The position numbers and the translations under genes are program-made. Shown piece by piece: positions 1 to 7,134 of a DNA stretch of 42,016 nt. Below the pieces are notes generated by a model, which saw nothing but the letters and a program-made list of their open reading frames with translations, made no database searches and was not told where the DNA came from. Within the stretch, counting starts at the first letter, position 1, and each line of letters starts with the position of its first letter. Source of the stretch: Hydrogenophilales bacterium 16-64-40 (GTDB taxonomy: Bacteria > Pseudomonadota > Gammaproteobacteria > Burkholderiales > Thiobacillaceae); assembly GCA_002256995.1 (NCBI GenBank), contig NCGX01000023.1, positions 1 through 42,016 on the forward strand, written 5' to 3'.

Positions 1-369
<369 letters not shown>

Positions 370-849
370 GCCAGGCGACCTGCGCGAGCGCGCCCTGGGC
401 CTGCTCGCGCGGCGCGAGCACAGCCGGGTCGAACTCGCCCGCAAGCTCGAACGCGCAGGCTTTGCCAAAGACGACATCGGCCCCCTGCTCGACGCCTTCG
501 AGGCGAAAAACTGGCTCTCCGACCGCCGCTTCGCCGAAAGCTACGTCGCGGACCACCGTGCCCGCGCCGGCAGCATCAAGCTCGCCTACGACCTGCGGCA
601 GCGGGGGGTGGGCGACAGCGTCATCGAGTCGGTACTGGGTGACAACCGCGACAGCGAACTCGATCGCGCGCGCGAAGTGTGGCAGAAGAAATTCGGCGCG
701 GCGCCCACCGACATGGCCGAGAAAGCCCGACAGATACGCTTCCTGCAAAGCCGGGGGTTCACGCCCGAAGTAATCCGCCGCGCGATTTCGAACGGGAATG
801 ACTAACGTAAGATCGGCGCGAAAAAAATAGTGTTTAATTTCAACTAAGA

Positions 850-861
850 TATACTTGTATA
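850..861 (+). promoter_or_regulatory. Inverted repeat overlapping a -10-like element upstream of the relB-type antitoxin
   Basis: The sequence tatacttgtata has perfect 5-bp arms (TATAC/GTATA) around TT and lies 21 bases before the antitoxin start. TATACT inside it matches the sigma70 -10 consensus at 5 of 6 positions; no good -35 is visible. Ribbon-helix-helix antitoxins normally repress their own operon by binding short palindromes at the promoter, so this is a plausible operator. That role is inference. Confidence 0.5.
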
Positions 862-882
862 GCACTACTCCAAGGAGCCACC

Positions 883-1107
883 ATGTTAGCGATTCGCTTG
901 CCGGAAGACATCGAAGCCAGACTGGAAAATCTGGCAAAGCGCACGGGGCGCAGCAAGACGTTTTATGCCCGCGAAGCCATTCTGGAATACCTGGAAGACA
1001 TGGAAGACCTCTACCTGGCCGAGCAAGTCGTGCGCCGCCTGGACAGCGGGGAAGAGCAAAGCCACCCCCTGGAGGAAGTGGAGGCCCGACTTGGCCTGGC
1101 GGATTGA
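883..1107 (+). CDS. RelB/CopG-like ribbon-helix-helix antitoxin
   Basis: This 74-residue protein begins MLAIRLPEDIEARLENLAKR, a typical ribbon-helix-helix start (short beta strand then two helices, about residues 1-45). The acidic C-terminal tail (EEQSHPLEEVEARLGLAD) would wrap the toxin. A good ribosome site (AAGGAG, 871-876) precedes the ATG. The downstream RelE-type gene overlaps its end by 17 bases, so the two form one transcription unit. By family analogy the protein neutralises the toxin and autorepresses the operon. Confidence 0.88.
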   Translation: MLAIRLPEDIEARLENLAKRTGRSKTFYAREAILEYLEDMEDLYLAEQVVRRLDSGEEQSHPLEEVEARLGLAD

Positions 1108-1360
1108 GGTGTCCGAAACCGCCGAAAAACAACTCGCCAAACTTGACCCGCCTGTCGCCAAGCGATTGCGCAGTTTTCTGCGCGAGCGACTAGCCTCCCT
1201 GGACGACCCTAGGAGCATTGGGCAAGCGTTACGTGGCAGCGAACTGGGCGAATTCTGGAAATATCGGGTTGGCGACTGGCGCCTCGTCTGCCAGATCAAG
1301 GATGCAAAAATATTGATTACCGTAATCCGCCTCGGCAACCGGCGCGAGGTTTACCGCTGA
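1091..1360 (+). CDS. RelE/ParE-family toxin
   Basis: This 89-residue protein (AWRIEVSETAEKQLAKLDP at the N-terminus, GEFWKYRVGDWRLVCQI in the middle, VIRLGNRREVYR at the end) has the full RelE/ParE fold pattern, including the conserved basic and aromatic positions of the mRNase group. I chose the TTG at 1091 because it gives the family-typical AWRIE N-terminus and a 17-base overlap with the antitoxin; a GTG at 1109 would cut the first strand. Expected function: ribosome-dependent mRNA cleavage, or gyrase inhibition if ParE-like. Nothing suggests it is broken. Confidence 0.86.
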   Translation: MAWRIEVSETAEKQLAKLDPPVAKRLRSFLRERLASLDDPRSIGQALRGSELGEFWKYRVGDWRLVCQIKDAKILITVIRLGNRREVYR

Positions 1361-1452
1361 TATTGCACAAGCCAGGTCTGGTCTGCACCGCAAGCTGGGG
1401 TCTACCATCGGATTTGTGGATGACTCCCGCAAGAGCCCGAATCGTGCATACC

Positions 1453-1701
1453 TCAGGCTGCAGCCTGTGAGATATGCGTCATGTCCCCTCTGCCCGCCAA
1501 CAAGCCTGCAATTGAAACATCCTCATCCAGTGCATCCCAGTGGAGACCACCCTGGCTGATCTCGCACGCTTCAAGCTGCGCCTGGCTGGCATGCGTCAAG
1601 CGGGGAAACCATGCCAAAGGAACTCCGATTGTTCGGCCATCGGATAATTCGACCCACATGCTGCTGTCGTCAAAGCGAACTGATTTAGCTGAAATATTCA
1701 T
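1453..1701 (-). CDS. DUF2442 domain protein
   Basis: This 82-residue protein has the DUF2442 pattern: SVRFDDSSMWVELSDGRTIGVPLAWFPRL, then ISQGGLHWDALDEDVSIAGLLAG. Its function is unknown. It is commonly encoded just downstream of a DUF4160 gene, with short overlap, as a suspected toxin-antitoxin-like pair. Here the overlapping upstream partner survives only as a C-terminal stub (see 1685-1745), so this gene looks orphaned. A ribosome site (AAAGGA) lies just upstream of its ATG. Bases 1361-1452, between this gene and the RelE-type gene, hold nothing I recognise. Confidence 0.8.
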   Translation of the reverse strand: MNISAKSVRFDDSSMWVELSDGRTIGVPLAWFPRLTHASQAQLEACEISQGGLHWDALDEDVSIAGLLAGRGDMTHISQAAA

Positions 1702-1745
1702 TCCATGTCCTTTCGATCAACTCGGCATTGGCCAGACGGCCAGAC
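1685..1745 (-). pseudogene. C-terminal remnant of a DUF4160 gene, cut by the RAYT element
   Basis: Read on the minus strand, the bases next to the RAYT inverted repeat encode SGRLANAELIERTWNEYFS followed by TAA. This resembles DUF4160 C-termini, which typically end in a WNEYF-like motif. The stop overlaps the DUF2442 start by 17 bases, as in intact DUF4160/DUF2442 pairs. The upstream coding part is replaced by the element, and no DUF4160 N-terminus is visible on its far side. The match is by pattern recognition on about 20 residues. Confidence 0.65.
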
Positions 1746-2657
1746 GGGGTCAGGTCTAGCAAAGTTGCATCAACCACCAGCCCTGACAATCCGACCCACC
1801 GTCGTGAAATGCACCCCGAAGTAACTCGCGATGTGCTGATAAGAATACGCCCCTGTCGCATGAGCCATCACGATCGCCGCATTTCTGTCCTGCGCAGCTT
1901 GCTCGATTTCCTGCAGGCTGCGTTGCGGCGGGCGCCGCTGGGCGGCAGGAATCTGAATGTCGTCCCGTTTGTCAGCTTGCATGCAAGCCTGCATGCGCTG
2001 CACAAATTGCTCATCGCCCAGGTAAACCTGCCCCTTGAGATTTGACCAGGGCGATTCGGCCTTGATGCCTTCCGCCGCGAACTTGGCGTAACGCGTCTGG
2101 GCCAGACTGCGCTGTTCGGCGAAGTGCGCCAGCAATCCGTCAACCGCAAGCCAGGGCGGCGGGGGTTCCACGCCGACGCTTGCCCGGTAGCTGCTCCAGG
2201 GCCAGTCGGCTGGGGCTTTAACCATCCCGGCGCGAACGGGATTGAGCACGACATAGCGCGACAACTCCAGCAGGTAAGCATCGCCGTCAACCAGAATGGC
2301 CTTGAAGCGCCCCTGGAACAGGTGGCCCACGCGTCGATGCCGACGATTGCTCGCCTGCGTATACACCCCGTTGAGTTGGCGCATCCCCTTGGAAAGGTTG
2401 CCGTCCGGCGTCTGAATCAATAAGTGGTAGTGGTTATCCATCAGGCACCAGGCATGGCATACCCAGTTGAACCGCTTAACAACCTGCTCCAGCGTAGAGA
2501 GAAACAGCCGACGATCCAGGTCATCGTCGAAAATAGCCTCGCGCCGATCACCGCGCGCAGTGACGTGGTAAAGCGCATCAGGAAACGCTATGCGAATAGG
2601 ACGGGACATGCGGAGCAGGATAGCAGAGGACATTGCTATCAAGCTAGACCTGACCCC
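1746..2657 (-). mobile_element. RAYT (REP-associated tyrosine transposase) element with 15-bp inverted ends
   Basis: A transposase gene of the Y1/IS200-like RAYT type is bracketed by perfect 15-bp inverted repeats: ggggtcaggtctagc at 1746-1760 and gctagacctgacccc at 2643-2657. Its left end lies directly against the DUF4160 remnant, indicating insertion (or deletion) there. A further copy of the right end follows at 2733-2747. No target-site duplication is obvious, as expected for single-strand Y1 transposition. Confidence 0.75.
1770..2609 (-). CDS. REP-associated tyrosine transposase (Y1_Tnp family)
   Basis: This 279-residue protein starts MSRPIRIAFPDALYHVTARG, the usual RAYT N-terminus, so I prefer the ATG at 2609 over an upstream in-frame start at 2669. 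The HUH motif is H60-Y-H62 in MDNHYHLL, and the likely catalytic tyrosine is Y119 in SRYVVLNPVRAG. A helix-turn-helix-like C-terminus (ATGAYSYQHIASYFGVHFTT) recognises DNA in relatives. All catalytic residues seem present, so it may be active. Proteins of this type nick and rejoin single-stranded DNA at REP or end palindromes. Confidence 0.9.
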   Translation of the reverse strand: MSRPIRIAFPDALYHVTARGDRREAIFDDDLDRRLFLSTLEQVVKRFNWVCHAWCLMDNHYHLLIQTPDGNLSKGMRQLNGVYTQASNRRHRRVGHLFQGRFKAILVDGDAYLLELSRYVVLNPVRAGMVKAPADWPWSSYRASVGVEPPPPWLAVDGLLAHFAEQRSLAQTRYAKFAAEGIKAESPWSNLKGQVYLGDEQFVQRMQACMQADKRDDIQIPAAQRRPPQRSLQEIEQAAQDRNAAIVMAHATGAYSYQHIASYFGVHFTTVGRIVRAGG

Positions 2658-2666
2658 TTCTGTGCA

Positions 2667-2749
2667 CATCAGGAAACGCTATGCGAATAGGACGGGACAT
2701 GCGGGGCAGGATAACAGGGGATATGCTACCAAGCTAGACCTGACCCCTT
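2667..2749 (-). repeat. Tandem remnant of a second RAYT element end
   Basis: Bases 2667-2749 repeat 2576-2659 with only a handful of substitutions and one single-base indel. The copied stretch includes the transposase start codon, its first dozen or so codons, the 5' untranslated leader and the terminal sequence gctagacctgacccc (2733-2747). The rest of this second copy is missing, so it is a scar of nested insertion or of deletion between two adjacent elements. Confidence 0.8.
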
Positions 2750-2766
2750 TTTGATATTTCGTGTGT

Positions 2767-2797
2767 AAAAAAAACGGGTTCCCGAAGGAACCCGTTT
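2767..2797 (-). terminator. Rho-independent terminator of the porin gene
   Basis: A 10-bp stem (aaacgggttc / gaacccgttt) with a 6-base loop is followed, on the minus strand, by a run of eight U (complement of 2767-2774). It lies 39 bases beyond the porin stop codon. Confidence 0.88.
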
Positions 2798-2835
2798 AAG
2801 CTTCGTCTTCCCCGCCGGGTGGCCCCGGCGTTGAA

Positions 2836-3924
2836 TCAGAAGGTGTGCTTCAGGCCGAGGGCCAGAACGGACGGATCGGCGCCATTAGCAACAGTGGTGG
2901 AATCGCTCACGCCTTGCGCGCGGCCGATGTCGAAGCCGGCGTTGGTGTCGTTCTTGATCTGGGCATAGAACACCGACGCGGTAGTGCGCTTGGACAGATT
3001 GTAGTCGACGCCCACGGTGTACTGCTTGGCGCCGCTGTCGTTCACGCCGTCGTAGTCGCCCACGGCCAGGTAGTTGGCCTTGAGGACGACGTTGCCGAGG
3101 GCGTAGTTGGCGAACAGGCCCCAGCCGTTGCGGTCGTCGGAAGCCAGCGCGGCGTCAGCCGAGGCGCGCTCATACTCCGCACCCAGCTTGAGGTCGCCCA
3201 CGACGAAACCTGCGACCGCGCGCCAGATGCTGCGTTCGAGGTCATCGTTGGTCGCGTTGATCAGCGTATTGTGGCGCTCATAGCCCAGACCGAGCATCAG
3301 GGGGCCGTTGGCGTAGTCGGCGGACACGCTGTAGCCGTCGCGGTCGTTACAGTCCAGACCGGCCGCGCAGTTGGTGAAGGTTGCGCCCGCGCCGGAAACG
3401 CCATGGTCGGCCGTGTAGGCCGCCATCAGGGTCAGGCCACTGAGGTTGGGGGAAATGTACACCGCGGTGTTGTTGGGACGCAGGTCATAGGACGACGTGC
3501 CGGAAACGGCATTCGCACCCAGCAGGTTGCGCGAGTCGGCGAAGGTGTCGCCGAAGTTGTCGACCTTGCCGCGCAGCATTTTCACCGGGGTGTCGTGACG
3601 GCCGAGCAGGACAGAACCGAAGCCGCCCTTGAGGCCGACGAAGGTGTTGCGGGTCGCGAAGGGGCCACCGCCCTCGTCCAGGAACACGGTCGACTCGATC
3701 TGCCAGATGGCGGACAGGCCGCCGCCGAGGTCTTCGGCGCCCTTGAAGCCGATGCGGCTGTTTTGGGACGCCAGGGTGAGCTGGCGGTCTACGGCACCGG
3801 TGTCGGAGTCGATGCTCGCGACGGCGTAGTTCAGCACGCCGTAGACATCAACGTTGGCGGTGGCGGCAAATGCCGGGGCAGCGAAAGCGGAAACGATCGC
3901 TGCTGCAAGAATCTTTCTCATCAT
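2836..3924 (-). CDS. Outer membrane porin, Gram-negative Porin_4 type
   Basis: This 362-residue protein has a signal peptide (MMRKILAAAIVSAFAAPAFA) followed by NVDVYGVLNYAV, the standard start of betaproteobacterial trimeric porins. The body contains alternating beta strands with RNTFVGLKGGFGSVLLGRHDTPV, the conserved constriction-loop approach, and ends LALGLKHTF with the terminal Phe needed for BAM-mediated assembly. It should form a 16-stranded diffusion channel. The ribosome site AAGGAG lies just upstream of the ATG and the transcript ends at the terminator at 2767-2797. It is monocistronic; substrate preference cannot be read from sequence. Confidence 0.93.
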   Translation of the reverse strand: MMRKILAAAIVSAFAAPAFAATANVDVYGVLNYAVASIDSDTGAVDRQLTLASQNSRIGFKGAEDLGGGLSAIWQIESTVFLDEGGGPFATRNTFVGLKGGFGSVLLGRHDTPVKMLRGKVDNFGDTFADSRNLLGANAVSGTSSYDLRPNNTAVYISPNLSGLTLMAAYTADHGVSGAGATFTNCAAGLDCNDRDGYSVSADYANGPLMLGLGYERHNTLINATNDDLERSIWRAVAGFVVGDLKLGAEYERASADAALASDDRNGWGLFANYALGNVVLKANYLAVGDYDGVNDSGAKQYTVGVDYNLSKRTTASVFYAQIKNDTNAGFDIGRAQGVSDSTTVANGADPSVLALGLKHTF

Positions 3925-4008
3925 CTCTAAATCTCCTTGGATTGGAATTAAGCGGTTCTAACTCTGCAGAACTGTCCTGCACGAAGATGTGCTTGGGGGA
4001 CGCAGTCG

Positions 4009-4036
4009 ATTATCCAGACCCGGGCCGGGCCGGCAA
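4009..4036 (-). promoter_or_regulatory. Sigma70-type promoter of the porin gene
   Basis: On the minus strand TTGCCG (4031-4036) and GATAAT (4009-4014) are separated by 16 bases. The hexamers match consensus at 4 of 6 and 5 of 6 positions. Transcription would begin about 75-80 bases upstream of the porin ATG. Confidence 0.55.
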
Positions 4037-4082
4037 GCAAAGCTGTTGTTTTTTCCGTCTCGCAGCGACAAAAGTGTTGTTT

Positions 4083-4100
4083 TGTTGCACACGCGCAACA
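4083..4100. promoter_or_regulatory. 18-base palindrome upstream of the porin promoter
   Basis: tgttgcacacgcgcaaca has perfect 6-bp arms TGTTGC/GCAACA around a 6-base spacer. It lies about 50 bases upstream of the porin -35 element. The dyad spacing suits a dimeric regulator, but the factor is unknown. Confidence 0.4.
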
Positions 4101-4311
4101 GATGGCAGGCAGTGGCCGGCGACGGCGCCGACTTCAAGCGGCGTCGGCCGCCCCATGTCGGGATGCCGGGCTGAAGACAGATGTATTCAGCTATTGCTGG
4201 AATCAGCGCAGCGGCAGCCGGGGATTGTCAGGTGCAACCGAATCTGGAGCCTCAGGCGCTGTGTGCCGGGGCTACAATAATTCTCTTACCCCTGATCACA
4301 AGGAGAAGCCC

Positions 4312-5166
4312 ATGCGCTGGGAACGTGGACGTCGCAGTGACAACATCGAAGACCGGCGCGGGTTGCGCGTGGGCCGACGCGGTCTGGTCGGCGGCGGCAT
4401 CGGGACGATTGTGCTGATGCTGGTGGCGCTGTACTTCGGGGTGGACCCGTCGGTGGTGCTGAACCAGACGGGCAGCATGGCGCCGACGCAGGCCGAACAG
4501 CCGGCCACGTTCAGCCCCGAGGAGGAGCAGCTGAAGGAATTCATGTCGGTGGTGCTGGCCGACACGGAAGACGTGTGGGGCGCGCTGTTCCAGGGATCGG
4601 GCCAGACCTACCAGCCGCCCAAGCTGGTGCTGTTTTCCGGCGCGGTAGAGTCTGCGTGCGGATTTGCCGAGGCGGCGATGGGGCCGTTCTATTGTCCGGG
4701 CGACCAGAAGCTGTATCTGGACATGCGCTTTTTCAACGACCTGGCGCAGCGCCACGACGCGCCGGGCGACTTTGCGCAGGCCTATGTGGTGGCGCACGAG
4801 GTCGGCCACCATGTGCAGACGCTGCTGGGCACATCGGACAAGGTCCACGCGGCGCGAAGCCGCGCGGGCGAGGCCGAGGGCAACGCGATGCAGGTGCGGA
4901 TGGAGTTGCAGGCCGACTGCTTCGCTGGGGTGTGGGCGCACCACGCCAACAAGGCGCGGCAGATTCTGGAACCGGGTGATACCGCGGAAGCGCTGGCCGC
5001 GGCGGCCGGGGTGGGCGACGACCGCATGCAGAAACAGGCGCGCGGGGTTGTGGTGCCGGAATCCTTCACCCACGGTTCGTCGGAACAGCGGATGCGATGG
5101 TTTAGCACGGGCATGCAAAGCGGCGCCCCGGGTCAGTGCGATACCTTCAAGGCGGCGCGGCTGTAA
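4312..5166 (+). CDS. ypfJ: YpfJ-type neutral zinc metallopeptidase, membrane anchored
   Basis: This 284-residue protein starts MRWERGRRSDNIEDRRG, the diagnostic N-terminus of the YpfJ/KPN_02809 family. One transmembrane helix follows (about residues 26-43) and then an external domain. The zinc-binding motif is H162-E163-V-G-H166 (AHEVGHHVQ); downstream MELQADCFAGVWAHHA supplies the third ligand region. AAGGAG (4301-4306) sits six bases before the ATG, which decides this start over longer frames. The substrate is unknown. A short hairpin without a U-tract (GAGCC/GGCTC, 5182-5196) follows the stop. Confidence 0.9.
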   Translation: MRWERGRRSDNIEDRRGLRVGRRGLVGGGIGTIVLMLVALYFGVDPSVVLNQTGSMAPTQAEQPATFSPEEEQLKEFMSVVLADTEDVWGALFQGSGQTYQPPKLVLFSGAVESACGFAEAAMGPFYCPGDQKLYLDMRFFNDLAQRHDAPGDFAQAYVVAHEVGHHVQTLLGTSDKVHAARSRAGEAEGNAMQVRMELQADCFAGVWAHHANKARQILEPGDTAEALAAAAGVGDDRMQKQARGVVVPESFTHGSSEQRMRWFSTGMQSGAPGQCDTFKAARL

Positions 5167-5298
5167 GATTCTTTACGCTCGGAGCCTTCGGGGCTCGCAG
5201 GCAGCGCGGTATACATTTTCCCGCCCAGCCGGGGGCCATGTCGAGACGCCGGCGAAACTTATACAATGATCCTGTCGGCAAATAAAGGCGCACGCAGA

Positions 5299-5529
5299 AT
5301 GGCCCCTCTGGCATTGGAAAGAATCACCGTTAACCCCGCCCAGTGCGGCGGGCGGCCCTGCATCCGCGGGATGCGTATCCGTGTAAGCGATATTCTCGAA
5401 CTGCTGGCAGCGGGCGAAAGCCGTGAGCAGATTTTGACCGATTATCCCTACCTGGAAACGGAAGACATCACCGCCACCTTGCTGTATGCGGCACGGCAAT
5501 TTGATCACCCGATTTTAAAAGCAGCCTGA
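5299..5529 (+). CDS. DUF433 protein, putative antitoxin partner of a PIN-like protein
   Basis: This 76-residue protein (ALERITVNPAQCGGRPCIRGMRIRV, SDILELLAAGESREQIL, YPYLETEDITATLLYAA) is a typical DUF433 helix-turn-helix protein. I chose the ATG at 5299 because family members begin a few residues before the ITVNP motif. An upstream ATG at 5266 would add 11 residues but overlaps a TTATACAAT -10-like element (about 5261-5269). The DUF5615 gene follows after one base. DUF433/DUF5615 pairs behave as VapBC-like modules by prediction only. Confidence 0.82.
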   Translation: MAPLALERITVNPAQCGGRPCIRGMRIRVSDILELLAAGESREQILTDYPYLETEDITATLLYAARQFDHPILKAA

Positions 5530-5530
5530 C

Positions 5531-5864
5531 GTGCATCGCTTTCTGGTCGATGCGCAACTGCCGCCCGCCCTGGCCAGAAAAATCGCGGCCATGGGCCATG
5601 AAGCAGAACATCTACTTGAATTAGGATTACTCGAATCCAGCGACAGTCAGGTTTGGGACTATGCCTTGGTGAATGGCGCTGTCATCATCACCAAGGACGA
5701 GGATTTCGCCATTCGTGCGTCTGTCGGCAAGGCTTCGCCGTCGATTGTTCGGGTCAGGATCGGATTGCCCCAACGCAAGATTGCTGGCGTGGTTCGAAAA
5801 AGAATTGCCCGCTGTGATCGCAGCGCTCGCCGCAGGAAGTTGCCTGGTTGAGGTTGCAGGATAA
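5531..5864 (+). pseudogene. DUF5615 PIN-like toxin gene with a frameshift
   Basis: The GTG-initiated frame encodes HRFLVDAQLPPALARKIAAM, then NGAVIITKDEDFA and SPSIVRVRIG, all DUF5615 PIN-like hallmarks including the acidic residues. After RIG (about 5758-5768) it runs into unrelated residues and stops at 5851. The conserved C-terminus (CPNARLLAWFEKELPAVIAALAAGSCLVEVAG) continues in another frame to a stop at 5864. Alignment to family logic suggests loss of two bases in the expected RIGNCPN segment. It may be a true pseudogene or a sequencing error. Intact homologues are presumed RNases. Confidence 0.8.
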
Positions 5865-5888
5865 TTCCAGCCCCCTACCCCCCGAGTC

Positions 5889-7079
5889 TCACACCCAGCG
5901 CCCGACGCCGGCCAGCCCCACCATCAGCCGCACGCCGCCATACGCCAGCCAGGACAGCATGCGATGCGGCCAGGGACGGCGCTGCCAGTCGGCGGCGTCG
6001 AGCGGGACGGAGTGGCCAATGGCATGGTGCAGGCGCTGCCGCAGATCGTGCGCGAACGCTGCGTCGTCGACGACGATGTTGGCTTCCCGCGCGAGCAACA
6101 GGCTGAACGGATCGATGTTGCTGGAGCCCACGGTGGCCCAGTGGCTGTCGACCACGGCGACCTTGGCGTGCAGCTCGCTGGCCTGGTATTCGTGAATGGC
6201 CACGCCGGCGGCGAGCAGGTCGCGGTAGAGGGCGCGCGCGGCGGCCAGAAAAAAGGGGTGGTCGGTGTGGCCCTGCACCAACAGGTGCACCCGTACGCCG
6301 CGTGCGGCGGCATTTTTCAGCAGCCGCCTGAAGCGGTAGCCGGGCAGGAAGTAGGCGTTGGCGAGGATGATTTCGTCGTGCGCCAACGCCAGCGCAGTGA
6401 GGTAGGCCCGCTCGATGTCGCGGCGATGGGCGAAGTTGTCGCGCACCACGAAGGCGGCGCGCATGCGGCCGTCGGTCGGCCAGGACGGCTGGATCAGGGG
6501 GGACCGGCCTTGACCCGGACGCAGTTGCGTCAACGCCACCAGTTGCCACAGATGCCGGGCGCTTTGATGAATGCCGGCAAGCAGCGGGCCCTGCACTTCG
6601 ACGCTGAAATCGAGCCGCGGCACGTCGAAGCGCACCGGCTCGAAGTCGTCGATGAGGTTCATGCCGCCGACCAGGGCGATGCGCGCGTCGATCACCGCCA
6701 GCTTGCGGTGCAGCCGCCGCAGGTTCCTGGGATTGGAACGCCAGCCCCGGCCCACCAGCGGACGATAGAGCAGTACGCTGACGCCGACCGTTTTGAGCGC
6801 CTCCAGCCAGGCGGCCGGCAACCCGCGCGAGCCCACGCCGTCGAGCAGCAGCCGCACCCCCACGCCGCGCAGGGCGGCGCGGATCAGGGCATCGCGCACC
6901 GCCTCGACACTGGGATCGATGTTGAAAATATAGGTTTCAAGATGGATTTCGCTGTGCGCGGCGTCGATCGCCGCGATCAGCGCCGGAAAGAATTCGGCGC
7001 CGCTTTGCAGCAAGCGCAGCTGGTTGCCGGGGACCAGGCCGGCATTGCGAAAGAACAGTTTGCGCAGGCGCGTTTTCAT
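5889..7079 (-). CDS. clsB: Cardiolipin synthase ClsB, phospholipase D superfamily
   Basis: This 396-residue protein has two HKD catalytic motifs: H124-x-K126-x4-D131 (HRKLAVIDARIALVGG) and H304-x-K306-x4-D311 (HAKVAVVDSHWATVGSSN). The spacing and lack of N-terminal transmembrane helices match ClsB rather than ClsA. It would transfer phosphatidyl groups between phospholipids to make cardiolipin at the inner membrane. The C-terminus (MLSWLAYGGVRLMVGLAGVG) is hydrophobic and may anchor it. It lies downstream of the EEP-family gene, a frequent ClsB neighbour, 55 bases away across a REP-like palindrome. It converges with the DUF5615 pseudogene. Confidence 0.92.
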   Translation of the reverse strand: MKTRLRKLFFRNAGLVPGNQLRLLQSGAEFFPALIAAIDAAHSEIHLETYIFNIDPSVEAVRDALIRAALRGVGVRLLLDGVGSRGLPAAWLEALKTVGVSVLLYRPLVGRGWRSNPRNLRRLHRKLAVIDARIALVGGMNLIDDFEPVRFDVPRLDFSVEVQGPLLAGIHQSARHLWQLVALTQLRPGQGRSPLIQPSWPTDGRMRAAFVVRDNFAHRRDIERAYLTALALAHDEIILANAYFLPGYRFRRLLKNAAARGVRVHLLVQGHTDHPFFLAAARALYRDLLAAGVAIHEYQASELHAKVAVVDSHWATVGSSNIDPFSLLLAREANIVVDDAAFAHDLRQRLHHAIGHSVPLDAADWQRRPWPHRMLSWLAYGGVRLMVGLAGVGRWV

Positions 7080-7090
7080 TACCGCAGGCC

Positions 7091-7119
7091 GACATTCGGC
7101 CCGGGGCCGGGCCTCCTAC
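7091..7119. repeat. REP-like GC-rich palindrome, single copy
   Basis: The segment cggcccggggccgggcctcctac (within 7097-7119) is almost identical to the reverse complement of the left arm of the inverted repeat at 8670-8746. Read on the minus strand it starts with GTAGGAGGCC, the GTAG-headed form typical of bacterial REP sequences. It fills most of the gap between the EEP gene and clsB. Confidence 0.6.
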
Positions 7120-7134
7120 CACGCACACGGCTCA

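Larger units (their letters stand above)
3925..4311. other. 387-base non-coding region between the divergent porin and YpfJ-type genes
   Basis: No credible gene is seen here. The region holds the porin promoter (4009-4036), an A/T-rich tract with repeated gttgtttt words (about 4043-4087), an 18-base palindrome (4083-4100) and a TACAAT -10-like hexamer at 4273-4278 that would serve the YpfJ gene, with no clear -35. Confidence 0.6.

Noticed and set aside
2845-3930. 361-codon plus-strand frame opposite the porin
   Set aside because: The minus strand encodes a clear porin with signal peptide, terminal Phe, ribosome site and terminator; the opposite frame shows no family features.
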